This document shows positions 51,850-60,564 of a DNA stretch of 64,000 nucleotides, one piece after another. Below the pieces are notes generated by a model. It was given only the letters and a program-made list of their open reading frames with translations, ran no database searches and was not told where the DNA came from. The DNA is from UBA5216 sp043743335 (GTDB lineage: Bacteria; Pseudomonadota; Gammaproteobacteria; Burkholderiales; SG8-41): NCBI GenBank assembly GCA_043743335.1, contig JAYTWR010000193.1, positions 33,074-97,073 on the forward strand. The letters run 5' to 3'. The stretch's first letter is position 1; each line of letters starts with the position of its first letter. A program made the translations under genes and the position numbers.

Positions 51850-53316
51850 ATGCAACCCGATCCGCACCAAGCAACGCTGCGTCAACTGTCTGATGGCTTG
51901 GCCGCCGGAAAGTTCTCCAGCGCTGAGATAACACAAGAATTTCTCAATAAAATCAATAAGTTAAACACAACGCTGAATTGCTTTATCAGCGTTGATAGCG
52001 ACAAAAGCCTGTCTCAAGCGCGCGCTGCCGACGCGCTGCGCGCCGCCGGTAAAGCGCAACCGCTGACGGGCGCGCCCCTCGCCCAGAAAGATATATTCTG
52101 CGCACAGGGCTGGCTCACCACTTGCGGCTCGAAAATGTTGTCGAATTTCGTGTCGCCCTACGACGCGCATGTCATTGAGCGTTTTAACGCGGCAGGCGCG
52201 GTGAATCTGGGCAAAACCAATATGGACGAGTTCGCCATGGGCTCGTCCAACGAAACCTCGTTTTATGGCCCGGTGCGTAATCCGTGGGATCAAACGCGCG
52301 TGCCCGGCGGCAGTTCCGGCGGGTCGGCGGCGGCGGTTGCGGCTCGGCTGGCTCCGGCGGCCACCGGTACCGACACCGGCGGCTCTATCCGCCAGCCAGC
52401 GGCACTCACCGGCATTTGCGGGCTGAAACCGACTTATGGCGTGGTGTCACGCTACGGCATGATCGCTTTTGCCTCCAGCCTCGACCAAGGCGGGCCGATG
52501 GCACGTACTGCGGATGATTTGGGCCTGATGCTTAACGTGATGGCGGGTTTTGACGCGCGCGATTCCACCAGCCTGCAACGTGACGCTGAGGATTACACAC
52601 GCGATCTGGCCCAGCCATTAAAGGGCAAACGCATCGGCTTGCCCAAAGAGTTTTTTGCCGCAGGGGCCGCCGCCGATGTGATCAAAGCCGTGGAAGCGGC
52701 CATCGCGGAATACCGCAAACTCGGCTGCGAAATCGTCGATGTAAGCCTGCCGAATATGGGGCTGTCGGTGCCGGTGTATTACGTGCTGGCACCCGCCGAG
52801 GCGTCCAGCAATCTGTCGCGTTTTGACGGCGTACGCTACGGCCACCGCGCCAAAGACTACACTGACCTCACCGAAATGTATGAAAAAAGCCGCGCCGAGG
52901 GCTTTGGCGCGGAGGTCAAACGACGCATTCTGATCGGCGCTTACGTGCTGTCGCACGGCTACTACGACGCCTATTACATCCGCGCGCAAAAACTGCGACG
53001 GCTGATTGCACAGGATTTCACCGAGGCCTTCAAGCACTGCGACGTCATCATGGGGCCGACCAGCCCTTCCACGGCGTTTAGAATCGGCGAGAAATCCGGC
53101 GATCCGGTGCAAATGTATTTGTCAGATATTTACACCATCGCCGTCAATTTGGCCGGACTGCCGGGCATGTCGATACCCTGCGGCTTTGATAGCGGCGGGT
53201 TGCCTGTGGGCCTGCAAATCATCGGCAATTATTTTTCCGAAGCGCACATGCTAAACGTAGCGCATCAGTATCAGTTGGCTACCGCTTGGCACCTGTGGGC
53301 ACCCAGCGGTATTTAA
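51850..53316 (+). CDS. gatA: Asp/Glu-tRNA amidotransferase subunit A (amidase)
   Basis: 488 residues. The amidase-signature triad Lys-cisSer-Ser is visible in APLAQKDIFC, PGGSSGGSAAAVAARLAP and GTDTGGSIRQPAAL. It releases ammonia from glutamine and channels it to GatB. Codons 31-40 (FLNKINKLNTTLN) are AT-rich and contain an 18/19 copy of the recurring 19-mer, against a GC-rich background. Confidence 0.97.
   Translation: MQPDPHQATLRQLSDGLAAGKFSSAEITQEFLNKINKLNTTLNCFISVDSDKSLSQARAADALRAAGKAQPLTGAPLAQKDIFCAQGWLTTCGSKMLSNFVSPYDAHVIERFNAAGAVNLGKTNMDEFAMGSSNETSFYGPVRNPWDQTRVPGGSSGGSAAAVAARLAPAATGTDTGGSIRQPAALTGICGLKPTYGVVSRYGMIAFASSLDQGGPMARTADDLGLMLNVMAGFDARDSTSLQRDAEDYTRDLAQPLKGKRIGLPKEFFAAGAAADVIKAVEAAIAEYRKLGCEIVDVSLPNMGLSVPVYYVLAPAEASSNLSRFDGVRYGHRAKDYTDLTEMYEKSRAEGFGAEVKRRILIGAYVLSHGYYDAYYIRAQKLRRLIAQDFTEAFKHCDVIMGPTSPSTAFRIGEKSGDPVQMYLSDIYTIAVNLAGLPGMSIPCGFDSGGLPVGLQIIGNYFSEAHMLNVAHQYQLATAWHLWAPSGI
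51945..51963. repeat. AT-rich 19-mer family, 18/19 match inside gatA
   Basis: CAATAAAATCAATAAGTTA encodes NKINKL of GatA, at a site where homologues also have a helix. It therefore replaces family sequence rather than being an extra insertion. Confidence 0.8.
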
Positions 53317-53337
53317 ACCTTTACACGATCACGGGAG

Positions 53338-53428
53338 GTGAACGAGTAAGCGGATGAACAAGTAAACGAGTAGACCCTGACCAACAGTGGGGTTACTCGT
53401 TTACTTGTTCACCCGTTCACCCGCTCAC
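53338..53428. repeat. 91-bp palindrome between gatA and gatB
   Basis: Arms of 35 bp (53338-53372 and 53394-53428) enclose a 21-bp loop. The inner 17 bp (GAACAAGTAAACGAGTA) are perfect. All five differences in the outer part are A/G changes that still allow G-U pairing in RNA. The arms are built of 7-8 bp units like GTGAACGA and GTAAACGA. It would form a strong hairpin in the gatCAB transcript just before gatB. Confidence 0.9.
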
Positions 53429-53437
53429 GAATTTAAA

Positions 53438-54883
53438 ATGAATTGGGAAGTCGTCATCGGTCTCGAAACCCACGCGCAACTGTCGACGGTGTCGAAAATA
53501 TTTTCCGGCGCGTCCACGGCTTTTGGCGCGGCGCCCAACACGCAGGCCTGTGCGGTAGATATCGCGCTGCCCGGCGTGTTGCCAGTGCTGAACCACGGGG
53601 CAGTCGAGCGCGCCATACGCTTTGGTCTTGCCGTGGGGGCCAAGATCAATCCACGCTCGGTGTTCGCGCGCAAAAATTATTTTTATCCAGATTTGCCCAA
53701 GGGCTACCAAATCAGCCAATACGAGCTGCCGATCGTCGAAGGTGGCAGCATCAGCTATCTAGTTGATAATAAAGAGAAAATTGTTCAACTCACGCGCGCG
53801 CACTTGGAAGAAGACGCCGGCAAATCGCTGCACGAAGCATTTAGCGACGCGACGGGCATTGATCTGAATCGTGCCGGCACGCCGCTGCTGGAAATTGTCA
53901 CCGAGCCCGAGATGCGCTCGGCGGCCGAGGCCGTGGCCTACGCCAGGACGCTGCACGCGCTGGTGCGCTGGATCGGCATTTGCGACGGCAACATGCAGGA
54001 AGGCTCGTTCCGTTGCGATGCCAACGTGTCCGTAAGGCGCGCGGGCGAAGCGCTCGGCACGCGCTGCGAAATCAAGAACCTGAATTCGTTCCGCTTTCTC
54101 GAACAGGCGATCAATTACGAAGTGCGACGCCAGATCGACATCATCGAAGACGGCGGCAAGATCAAGCAGGAAACGCGTCTGTTTGATCCCGACAAAAACG
54201 AAACCCGCTCCATGCGCTCGAAAGAGGACGCGCACGACTACCGCTATTTTCCGGATCCGGATTTGTTACCGCTGGCCGTCAGCAACGCGACGATAGAAGC
54301 CATACGCGCCACGCTGCCAGAATTGCCGCAAGCCAAGCAAGCGCGCTTCGCTGCGACGTATGGGGTGACGGCTTACGATGCTGCGCTGCTCACTGGCAGC
54401 CGCGAGCTGGCCGATTATTTTGAGGCCGCCGTGCAAAACGCCGACGCAAAAACCGCCAAACTGTGCGCCAACTGGGTCACCGGGCAACTCAACGCCCGCC
54501 TCAACGAGGAAAGCGGGGAGATCGCGAGCAGCAAAATCAGCAGCGCACAATTGCGCCGTTTGGTGGATCGCATTGCCGACGGCAGCGTTTCCGGCAACAC
54601 CGCCAAGGGCATTTTCGACGCCATTTGGGCGGGCGATGCCAGTGGTCCGGATGCCGCAGATATCCTTATAAAAAACAAAGGGTTACAGCAAATATCCGAC
54701 ATCGGCGCGATCGAGAAAATCGTCGACGACGTACTCACCGCCAACGCGCAGCAAGTCGCCGACTACAAGGCCGGCAAGGAAAAAGCATTCAATTCGCTGG
54801 TCGGCCAAGCCATGAAGGCAACCAAGGGCAAGGCCAATCCACAGCAGGTGAACGAGATTTTGAAGCGCAAGCTGGCGCTATAA
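53438..54883 (+). CDS. gatB: Asp/Glu-tRNA amidotransferase subunit B
   Basis: 481 residues from the ATG at 53438. Upstream in-frame codons belong to the palindrome. MNWEVVIGLETHAQLST, ALPGVLPVLN, FARKNYFYPDLPKGYQISQYELPI and MRSKEDAHDYRYFPDPDLLPL are GatB landmarks. The C-terminal helical and YqeY-like tail (VADYKAGKEKAFNSLVGQAMKATKGKANPQQVNEIL) is complete. It phosphorylates the mischarged tRNA and transfers ammonia. Confidence 0.97.
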   Translation: MNWEVVIGLETHAQLSTVSKIFSGASTAFGAAPNTQACAVDIALPGVLPVLNHGAVERAIRFGLAVGAKINPRSVFARKNYFYPDLPKGYQISQYELPIVEGGSISYLVDNKEKIVQLTRAHLEEDAGKSLHEAFSDATGIDLNRAGTPLLEIVTEPEMRSAAEAVAYARTLHALVRWIGICDGNMQEGSFRCDANVSVRRAGEALGTRCEIKNLNSFRFLEQAINYEVRRQIDIIEDGGKIKQETRLFDPDKNETRSMRSKEDAHDYRYFPDPDLLPLAVSNATIEAIRATLPELPQAKQARFAATYGVTAYDAALLTGSRELADYFEAAVQNADAKTAKLCANWVTGQLNARLNEESGEIASSKISSAQLRRLVDRIADGSVSGNTAKGIFDAIWAGDASGPDAADILIKNKGLQQISDIGAIEKIVDDVLTANAQQVADYKAGKEKAFNSLVGQAMKATKGKANPQQVNEILKRKLAL

Positions 54884-54910
54884 TGCCAGCCGAATTCAAC
54901 TCGTGTTGCG

Positions 54911-55651
54911 CTATTTCTTGGCGGGCGCAGGCGTTGCTGCGGGTGCCGCTGGTGCTGCAGAAACAGCGGGCGCGGGGGCCGGGGGCGGCGGCAACGGTGT
55001 TTCCGGTCCCATGGGCATACCACGCAATGCGGCGTAGCGTTTGCGATACCCGGCGTAGGCGGCAATGGTGTCGGCCTTGGCCTTTTCATTGGTGGCAATG
55101 TCACTTGAAATACGCTTGTACTCGCGTTCGGCGCGCGCGAGGTCTTCCTTGGTGGAAGGCGGCACCGGTTTTTTGTCTTTTTCCAGATCCGCCACGCGTT
55201 TCTTGGCATCTTCGAGGCGCTCGCTGGCCCCCTTGATAGCGCCATTTTGCTGGACAATAAAATTGTCCAGTGCCTGCAGTTCGCGGTTGCGCTTCAAATC
55301 AATTTCTTTTTCGCTGGTGAAGGTATTGAGCAGCGCGGTGTCTTGACGCTTTTGCTCGGTCAAGCGCTTCGTTTCTTCCGCCTTGGCCTGCGTCTGCTCT
55401 TTTTCAGCGGCTTGGCGTTTGGCGATTTCGTCCGCTGACTCGGCGGTTTTGCGCACATTACCCTGCTTGTCGAGCTCTTTGGTGGCACTGCCCGCAAACT
55501 CAGCCGGCACTTTGTCGCCGCAACCCACCACCTTGCCCGAGGCATCTTTCCAGCAAACGATTTTGCCTTGCGCATGCGTCGCAGGCACATTGAGCGCAAG
55601 CACTAACGTGCCAACCAGTGCAATGGAAATGCCGGGAAAGACTCGGGTCAT
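54911..55651 (-). CDS. DUF4124-domain periplasmic coiled-coil protein
   Basis: 246 residues. A Sec signal (GISIALVGTLVLALNVPATHAQ) is followed by a DUF4124 module (KIVCWKDASGKVVGCGDKVPAEF with two Cys), then a long charged helix/coiled coil (residues 65-215) and an Ala/Pro tail. DUF4124 proteins are common, exported and functionally unassigned in beta/gammaproteobacteria. It is convergent with gatB. Confidence 0.85.
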   Translation of the reverse strand: MTRVFPGISIALVGTLVLALNVPATHAQGKIVCWKDASGKVVGCGDKVPAEFAGSATKELDKQGNVRKTAESADEIAKRQAAEKEQTQAKAEETKRLTEQKRQDTALLNTFTSEKEIDLKRNRELQALDNFIVQQNGAIKGASERLEDAKKRVADLEKDKKPVPPSTKEDLARAEREYKRISSDIATNEKAKADTIAAYAGYRKRYAALRGMPMGPETPLPPPPAPAPAVSAAPAAPAATPAPAKK

Positions 55652-55938
55652 GATTTATCCTTTTGATACACGTCGTTACAGCGTTTCACGCCGGCATTGC
55701 CACAAGGGCGTTCGCGTGGGAGCATGGCGGTTGCCACAAACCAAGGCCGCATTATAGCGGTGCGGCGTAAGCCCCAACAATGATCATTCCACCACCAACG
55801 CCGGGCAACTGACTGACTACCCTGCAATAGCGCGCCAGAGCCCCCTCGGTTGACAATCCACGCACAGCGACTAGCCATGGTTTGCCACGCCGCCGTTTTG
55901 GTGTCGCGGTGCCCCTGACAAAACCGGTACGCACGCCC
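55652..55938. other. intergenic region upstream of xthA
   Basis: 287 bp between the divergent DUF4124 gene and xthA. Open frames exist on both strands but none has a recognisable domain or ribosome site. I see no clear promoter, repeat or hairpin. Confidence 0.5.
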
Positions 55939-56715
55939 ATGTTACGCATCGTCTCCCTCAATTTGAACGGTATCCGCTCGGCCGAACGCAAAGGCTTTTT
56001 GCCATGGCTCGCCACACACCAGCCCGACATGCTGTGCGTGCAGGAGATCAAGGCACAGGCGGAAGACATGACATCTGAAATGCTCGCCCCGGCGGGTTAC
56101 CACGGGCATTTTCATTACGCGCAGAAAAAGGGCTACAGCGGCGTCGGGCTGTATAGCCGGGTAAAGCCGAAGCAAGTTGTCATCGGCATGGGCGTGCGCG
56201 AATTCGACGACGAGGGCCGTTACGTCGAAGCTGATTTCGGCAAGCTGACGGTGGTCTCCGTGTATCTGCCGTCAGGCTCCAGCGGTGAAGATCGCCAGCA
56301 GGCGAAGTTTCGCTTCATGGAAAAATTCTATCCGCGCCTGAAAAAGCTCAAAGCCAGCGGACGCGAAGTGGTGGTATGCGGCGACTGGAACATCGCCCAC
56401 AAAGAAATCGATCTGAAGAATTGGCGCGGCAACAAAAAGAATTCCGGCTTTTTGCCCGAAGAGCGCGAATGGCTCACCCAAGTATTTGATGCGTTGCAGT
56501 GGGTGGATGTATTTCGCCGCATCGACGACCGGCCCGATCAATACACTTGGTGGTCGAATCGCGGACAGGCGTATGCGAAGAACGTCGGCTGGCGCATTGA
56601 CTATCACATTGCCACGCCCGGCATAGCGGCCACGGCAATTAACGCGGCGATCTACAAGGATGAAAAATTCTCGGATCACGCGCCACTCACCATCGATTAC
56701 GACTTCAAGCTTTAA
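55939..56715 (+). CDS. xthA: exodeoxyribonuclease III / AP endonuclease
   Basis: 258 residues from the ATG at 55939. The Mg-dependent EEP nuclease motifs are LRIVSLNLNGIRSAERKGF, LCVQEIKAQ (catalytic Glu), VVCGDWNIAHKEIDLKNW (Asp, Asn), VGWRIDYHIAT and FSDHAPLTIDYDF (Asp-His). It cuts DNA at abasic sites and trims 3' ends. Its stop overlaps the ampG start (TAATG). Confidence 0.96.
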   Translation: MLRIVSLNLNGIRSAERKGFLPWLATHQPDMLCVQEIKAQAEDMTSEMLAPAGYHGHFHYAQKKGYSGVGLYSRVKPKQVVIGMGVREFDDEGRYVEADFGKLTVVSVYLPSGSSGEDRQQAKFRFMEKFYPRLKKLKASGREVVVCGDWNIAHKEIDLKNWRGNKKNSGFLPEEREWLTQVFDALQWVDVFRRIDDRPDQYTWWSNRGQAYAKNVGWRIDYHIATPGIAATAINAAIYKDEKFSDHAPLTIDYDFKL

Positions 56716-57977
56716 TGTCAGATAGCGACGCAAAACCCTCATGGCGTGAGATGTTTGTCGCCATGTTAAGCCGCCGCATGCTGGTAGCGCTGCTGATGGG
56801 GTTTGCCTGCGGGTTGCCACTGCTGTTGACTGGCTCCGTGTTGCAGGCTTGGTTGAAGGATGGCGGGGTTAGCCTGACCGACATCGGCTTTTTCGCACTG
56901 GTGGGTTTGCCGTATACGCTCAAGTTTTTGTGGGCGCCCTTGTTCGATCGTTATGTGCCGCCATTGTTGGGGCGCCGACGCGGTTGGTTGGTGATGGCGC
57001 AACTGGTGCTGGCGGCGGCGCTCGCTGCGTTAAGTCTCGCGCAGCCCACGCCCGGCCATTTGTGGTGGATCTCTGTAGCAGCGCTGCTGGTGTCCTTCTT
57101 TTCGGCCTCGCAAGACATTGTCGTGGACGCCTATCGCCGCGAGAGCCTGTCGGATAATGAACTGGGCTTAGGGTCGGCGCTTTACGTCAACGGCTATCGC
57201 GTGGGCATGCTACTCGCCAGTGGTGGCGGGCTGATTATTGCCGATCACACCTCTTTTGCCTTGATGTATCAGTTGATGGCGGCTTGCATGGTGTTGTGCG
57301 TGGGCGTGACCCTATGGGCGGTCGAACCGCCGCTACCCGAAGGCGCACCCACGTCGTTGCACGAAGCGGTGGTGTTGCCGTTTCGCGATTACTTTGCGCG
57401 CGAGGGCGCGTGGTTGGCGCTGGCGTTTATTCTGTTTTACAAACTCGGCGACATCATGGCGAGCAGCATTACCACGCCGTTTTATCTCGAATTGGGATAC
57501 TCCAAAACCGAGATCGGCGCGGTGGTGAAACTGTTTGGCTTTTGGGCCACCATCGTCGGCGGCACGCTGGGCGGCATGATCATTATGCGCATCGGCATGA
57601 CGCGCGCGCTGTGGGCGTTTGGCGTGTTGCAAATGGTATCGACACTGGGCTTTCTGGCGCTGGCCTATATCGGTCATAACAATGCGGCATTGGCGGCGGT
57701 GATTGCCATCGAAAACCTTGCGGGTGGCTTGGGCACTGCCGCGTTTGTGGGCTTTATGGGCGCGTTAACCGACAAGCGCTTTACCGCCACACAATACGCC
57801 TTGCTGTCGAGCTTGATGGGCGTGCCGAGGGTGTTTATCGCCGCACCTGCGGGCTGGTTGGCAACTACGCTCGGCTGGCCGGTATTTTTTGCCCTCTGCA
57901 CACTACTGGCCATACCCGGCTTGCTGCTGATCCGCAGCGTGGCACGCCTGCACCAAACTCAGCCCGCGCCGAAATGA
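56715..57977 (+). CDS. ampG: AmpG-like muropeptide MFS transporter
   Basis: 420 residues, twelve membrane helices. FACGLPLLLTGSVLQAWLKDGGVSLTDIGFFALVGLPYTLKFLWAPLFDRYVPP has the AmpG landmarks (GLPLLLTGSVLQAWL, LVGLPYTLKFLWAPLFDRY), and SASQDIVVDAYRRE is diagnostic. It imports anhydro-muropeptides for wall recycling. It is coupled to xthA by a one-base overlap and ends 19 bp inside convergent metW. Confidence 0.93.
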   Translation: MSDSDAKPSWREMFVAMLSRRMLVALLMGFACGLPLLLTGSVLQAWLKDGGVSLTDIGFFALVGLPYTLKFLWAPLFDRYVPPLLGRRRGWLVMAQLVLAAALAALSLAQPTPGHLWWISVAALLVSFFSASQDIVVDAYRRESLSDNELGLGSALYVNGYRVGMLLASGGGLIIADHTSFALMYQLMAACMVLCVGVTLWAVEPPLPEGAPTSLHEAVVLPFRDYFAREGAWLALAFILFYKLGDIMASSITTPFYLELGYSKTEIGAVVKLFGFWATIVGGTLGGMIIMRIGMTRALWAFGVLQMVSTLGFLALAYIGHNNAALAAVIAIENLAGGLGTAAFVGFMGALTDKRFTATQYALLSSLMGVPRVFIAAPAGWLATTLGWPVFFALCTLLAIPGLLLIRSVARLHQTQPAPK

Positions 57978-58555
57978 TAAATCGCCAAAGCCCCTAGTAA
58001 ATTAGGTAATAAATTCAACGACTTACCGTCTGTCAGCACTTTGCGCTCAAGGATACGGATGTGGCGTTCGGCGCAAAACTGCTCGAAGTCGTCGAGTGTG
58101 CACAGGTGGATGTTCGGTGTGTCAAACCATTGGTGCGGCAGATTCTCTGAAATCGGCATGCGCCCAGACAACACGTGCAGGCGGTTGCGCCAGTAGCCGA
58201 AATTCGGGAACGTCAGAATGCCCTCGCGGCCCACGCGCAGCATTTCGCGAATAATGCGCTCGCCGTTGCGCATGGCTTGCAGCGTCTGCGACAGAATCAC
58301 GTAATCGAATGACTGATCGTCAAACTCGCGCAAGCCTCGTTCTAGGTTGCGCTGAATCACGTTGACGCCGTTTTTCACGCACGCCAACACATTGGCGTCG
58401 TCGATCTCTACACCGTAACCGGTAATGTTGCGCTCGCGCGTAAGATAGTTGAACAGCGCTCCGTCGCCGCAGCCCAAATCCAGCACGCGCGCGCCGGGCT
58501 TGACCCATTGTGCGATGGCGGCAAAATCAGCGCGGTCAATGCTGATACCGTTCAT
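57959..58555 (-). CDS. metW: MetW, methyltransferase-like partner of MetX
   Basis: 198 residues. A class I SAM fold (VLDLGCGDGALFNYLTRE, VDDANVLACVKNGVNVIQRNLERGL) is followed by SFDYVILSQTLQAMRN and LTFPNFGYWRNRLHVLSGRMP, the MetW signature. MetW is needed with MetX for homoserine acylation in beta- and gammaproteobacteria, probably as an activator rather than a methylase. Its start overlaps the metX stop by 4 bp. Confidence 0.95.
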   Translation of the reverse strand: MNGISIDRADFAAIAQWVKPGARVLDLGCGDGALFNYLTRERNITGYGVEIDDANVLACVKNGVNVIQRNLERGLREFDDQSFDYVILSQTLQAMRNGERIIREMLRVGREGILTFPNFGYWRNRLHVLSGRMPISENLPHQWFDTPNIHLCTLDDFEQFCAERHIRILERKVLTDGKSLNLLPNLLGALAIYHFGAG

Positions 58556-59715
58556 GGCGCGCCCCCGGTGGCAATGCGCTCAAAGTACGCCGCCACCAGC
58601 TTGTGATAGCGCTCATCATCTAGCAAAAACGCATCATGGCCGTGCGGCGCATCGATTTCAGCATACGTCACATCACGCTTGTTCTTGAGCAAGGCATGCA
58701 CGATCTCGCGCGAGCGCTCGGGCGAAAAGCGCCAGTCCGTGGTAAACGACACCACTAAAAACCCGGCAGTTGCCGGTGCCAACGCTTTGGCTAAATCGCC
58801 GCCATACTCAAACGCCGGATCAAAATAATCTAACGCCTTGGTGATGCGTAAATAAGTGTTGGCGTCGAAGTAACCGGAGAATTTGTCCGCTTGGTAACGC
58901 AGATAAGACTCGATCTCGAATTCCGTATCGAAGCTGTAATTCACGCGCCCGTGCTTCAAGGTGCGGCCGAACTTGTTCGCCATTTCGTCGTCGGACAAAT
59001 ACGTAATGTGCCCCACCATGCGCGCCACGCGCAGGCCCCGGCGCGGCGTGGCGTTGTGCGCGTAATAATCACCGCCGTGAAAATCCGGATCAGTGAGTAT
59101 GGCTTGCCGAGCTACCTCATTAAACGCAATGTTCTGCGCCGACAGATTGGGCGCGCAGGCAATCACCAGCGCGTGTCGTGTGCGCTGCGGATAGGCGATG
59201 CTCCATTGCAGGCACTGCATGGCGCCCAAACTGCCGCCCATCACGGCGGCGAATTGCGCGATGCCCAAATAATCCGCCAGCCGCGCCTGTGCGTTCACCC
59301 AATCGTCCACCGTTACCAGCGGAAAATCTGCGCCCCACGGTTGGCCCGTTTGCGCATTGATCGACAGCGGCCCGGTAGAGCCGTGACAGCCGCCCAGGTT
59401 ATTCACGCCCACCACAAAAAACCGGTTCGTATCCAGCGGCTTGCCGGGGCCGATCATGTTGTCCCACCAACCGACATTGTTCGGCTCGTGGGCGTAGACA
59501 CCCGCAACATGGTGCGAGGCATTAAGCGCGTGGCACACCAGCACCGCATTCGAGCGCGCGGCGTTCAAAGTGCCATAGGTCTCAAACGCGAGTTCGTAAT
59601 CGGCGATCGCACGCCCGCACTTGAGCGGCAATGGCTCGCGGAACGCAGCCCGTTGCGGCGTGACCACGCCCACGCTGGCGGTAGTAGGGCTGGCTATATT
59701 TTTTACAGCATCCAT
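58552..59715 (-). CDS. metX: homoserine O-acyltransferase MetX
   Basis: 387 residues from the ATG at 59715. An alpha/beta hydrolase fold acyltransferase, it makes O-acyl-homoserine (succinyl or acetyl), the first committed step to methionine. GVVTPQRAAFREPLPLKCGR, VCHALNASHHVAG, GSTGPLSINA, the nucleophile Ser in VMGGSLGAMQCLQWS and the His in APHGHDAFLLD are present. The ATG follows the leader terminator's U-run by one base, so no ordinary ribosome site precedes it. Regulation by the upstream SAM-II riboswitch is expected. Confidence 0.95.
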   Translation of the reverse strand: MDAVKNIASPTTASVGVVTPQRAAFREPLPLKCGRAIADYELAFETYGTLNAARSNAVLVCHALNASHHVAGVYAHEPNNVGWWDNMIGPGKPLDTNRFFVVGVNNLGGCHGSTGPLSINAQTGQPWGADFPLVTVDDWVNAQARLADYLGIAQFAAVMGGSLGAMQCLQWSIAYPQRTRHALVIACAPNLSAQNIAFNEVARQAILTDPDFHGGDYYAHNATPRRGLRVARMVGHITYLSDDEMANKFGRTLKHGRVNYSFDTEFEIESYLRYQADKFSGYFDANTYLRITKALDYFDPAFEYGGDLAKALAPATAGFLVVSFTTDWRFSPERSREIVHALLKNKRDVTYAEIDAPHGHDAFLLDDERYHKLVAAYFERIATGGAP

Positions 59716-59752
59716 GAAAAAACCCGGCGAGCTTGCGCAATTCACCGGGTTT
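59716..59752 (-). terminator. leader terminator/attenuator hairpin in front of metX
   Basis: On the minus strand AACCCGG and CCGGGTT form a 7-bp stem over an inner TTGCGCAA palindrome, followed by six T and then C-ATG. It is placed directly between the riboswitch and metX, as expected for transcription attenuation or occlusion of the start. Confidence 0.7.
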
Positions 59753-59780
59753 GAGTCACGTGGCCTTAACCAAGCACCAC

Positions 59781-59838
59781 CATCTCTTTAGCCGGATTTA
59801 TTGCGCGCCCGCAATCTGACTTCAAATCGGCGCGTCAA
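59781..59838 (-). promoter_or_regulatory. SAM-II (SAM-alpha) riboswitch upstream of metX
   Basis: Reading the minus strand: a GACGCGCC stem arm, GATTTGA, a short spacer, GATTGC, the closing arm GGGCGCG, then CAATAAA and, 5 nt later, GCTAAAG. These blocks, their order and their spacing match the SAM-II pseudoknot, whose consensus has GAUUUG-A, GAUUGCA or GCUUGCA, GUUAAA and GCUAAAG. SAM-II controls metX/metA in proteobacteria, and metX is the next gene, about 65 nt downstream. Confidence 0.8.
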
Positions 59839-59886
59839 AACAAGGACTTACATTACCTCGCCACACGTAAATTGTCAATTTCTATG

Positions 59887-60240
59887 CTAGGCCGGCTGCT
59901 CCCACGGTCGCCCGCGTGGCCTAGCTTCGCGCCGCTCTCCGATAATTTTTTCGATTTTGGCGAGGACGCGGCTGTTGCCCAACGGCTGGCTTTGATTTAA
60001 CGCCAACCGGATGTCGTCAATCGCCGCTCAATCCAGCGCAGGACGAAACACGTCGCGATGGGCTGTCTGCCGCTCGCGCTCGCCACGCCCTAGCGCAAGA
60101 TACAGTGGGTGTGGTGCGAGCAGCGCATCAGCGTGCGCCTTGACGATGTGTAGCGGCTATCCACAGGGTGCCGGTGCGCTTGTAGGTGCGATTGATGTAT
60201 GCGCATAGCGCGGCGGCGGGTGGATTTGTTCGAAGCGGTT
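59887..60240 (-). pseudogene. decayed REP-associated tyrosine transposase (RAYT, IS200-like), C-terminal part
   Basis: Minus-strand fragments line up with the C-terminal half of RAYT/Y1 transposases. YINRTYKRTGTLW (60161-60199) is the catalytic-region motif. In another frame come HADALLAPHPLYLALG, then an in-frame TGA, then IDDIRLALNQSQPLGNSR and a typical RREARPRGRP end before TAG at 59887. The N-terminal HUH motif is missing. At least one frameshift and one stop make it non-functional. Confidence 0.75.
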
Positions 60241-60344
60241 GAGCGCGGTTCGTGGCGAACAATGCACGGTCAACTGGCCGGTTGACTCATTGCGTCGCGC
60301 CAGCATACATTGGTGGCAGGTCGAAAATGGTGTTTAAAATTCCT

Positions 60345-60489
60345 ATTCTCCACGTCAGTGGGCACAGCGATCAAGCGTGAGCTATCAACACCCGCTTCAT
60401 TCACCGTTTGCTCCAGCGGCTCAGCGCTGCGGCCTTTCCGATGCCGGTGCCACCGCCGTGATGACGGCAACGTTGTTGTGCGTGCTCAT
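60345..60489 (-). pseudogene. remnant of a short-chain dehydrogenase (SDR) gene
   Basis: A ribosome site (AGGAGAA) and ATG at 60489 lead to MSTHNNVAVIT. After a one-base shift the frame reads GGGTGIGKAAAL, the SDR cofactor motif TGxxxGxG. LEQTVNEAG and LIAVPTDV follow as disconnected pieces of the next strands. The rest of the ~250-residue enzyme is absent. The gap beyond it to 60240 holds nothing I recognise. Confidence 0.65.
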
Positions 60490-60564
60490 GGGTATTTCTC
60501 CTGTGCGGTTTCTATGGTTATGCCGCAGCGAATTGCCATTGCCCGCACCCGTGTTTGTCTGACG

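Noticed and set aside
55752..56069. 105-codon minus-strand frame before xthA
   Set aside because: No domain, no ribosome site, and half of it is antisense to xthA.
58891..59754. 287-codon plus-strand frame opposite metX
   Set aside because: Antisense to a clear MetX. Composition is Arg/His-rich with no family features.
60270..60470. small protein on the minus strand (66 codons)
   Set aside because: It joins fragments of a broken SDR gene with unrelated sequence and is not a functional unit.
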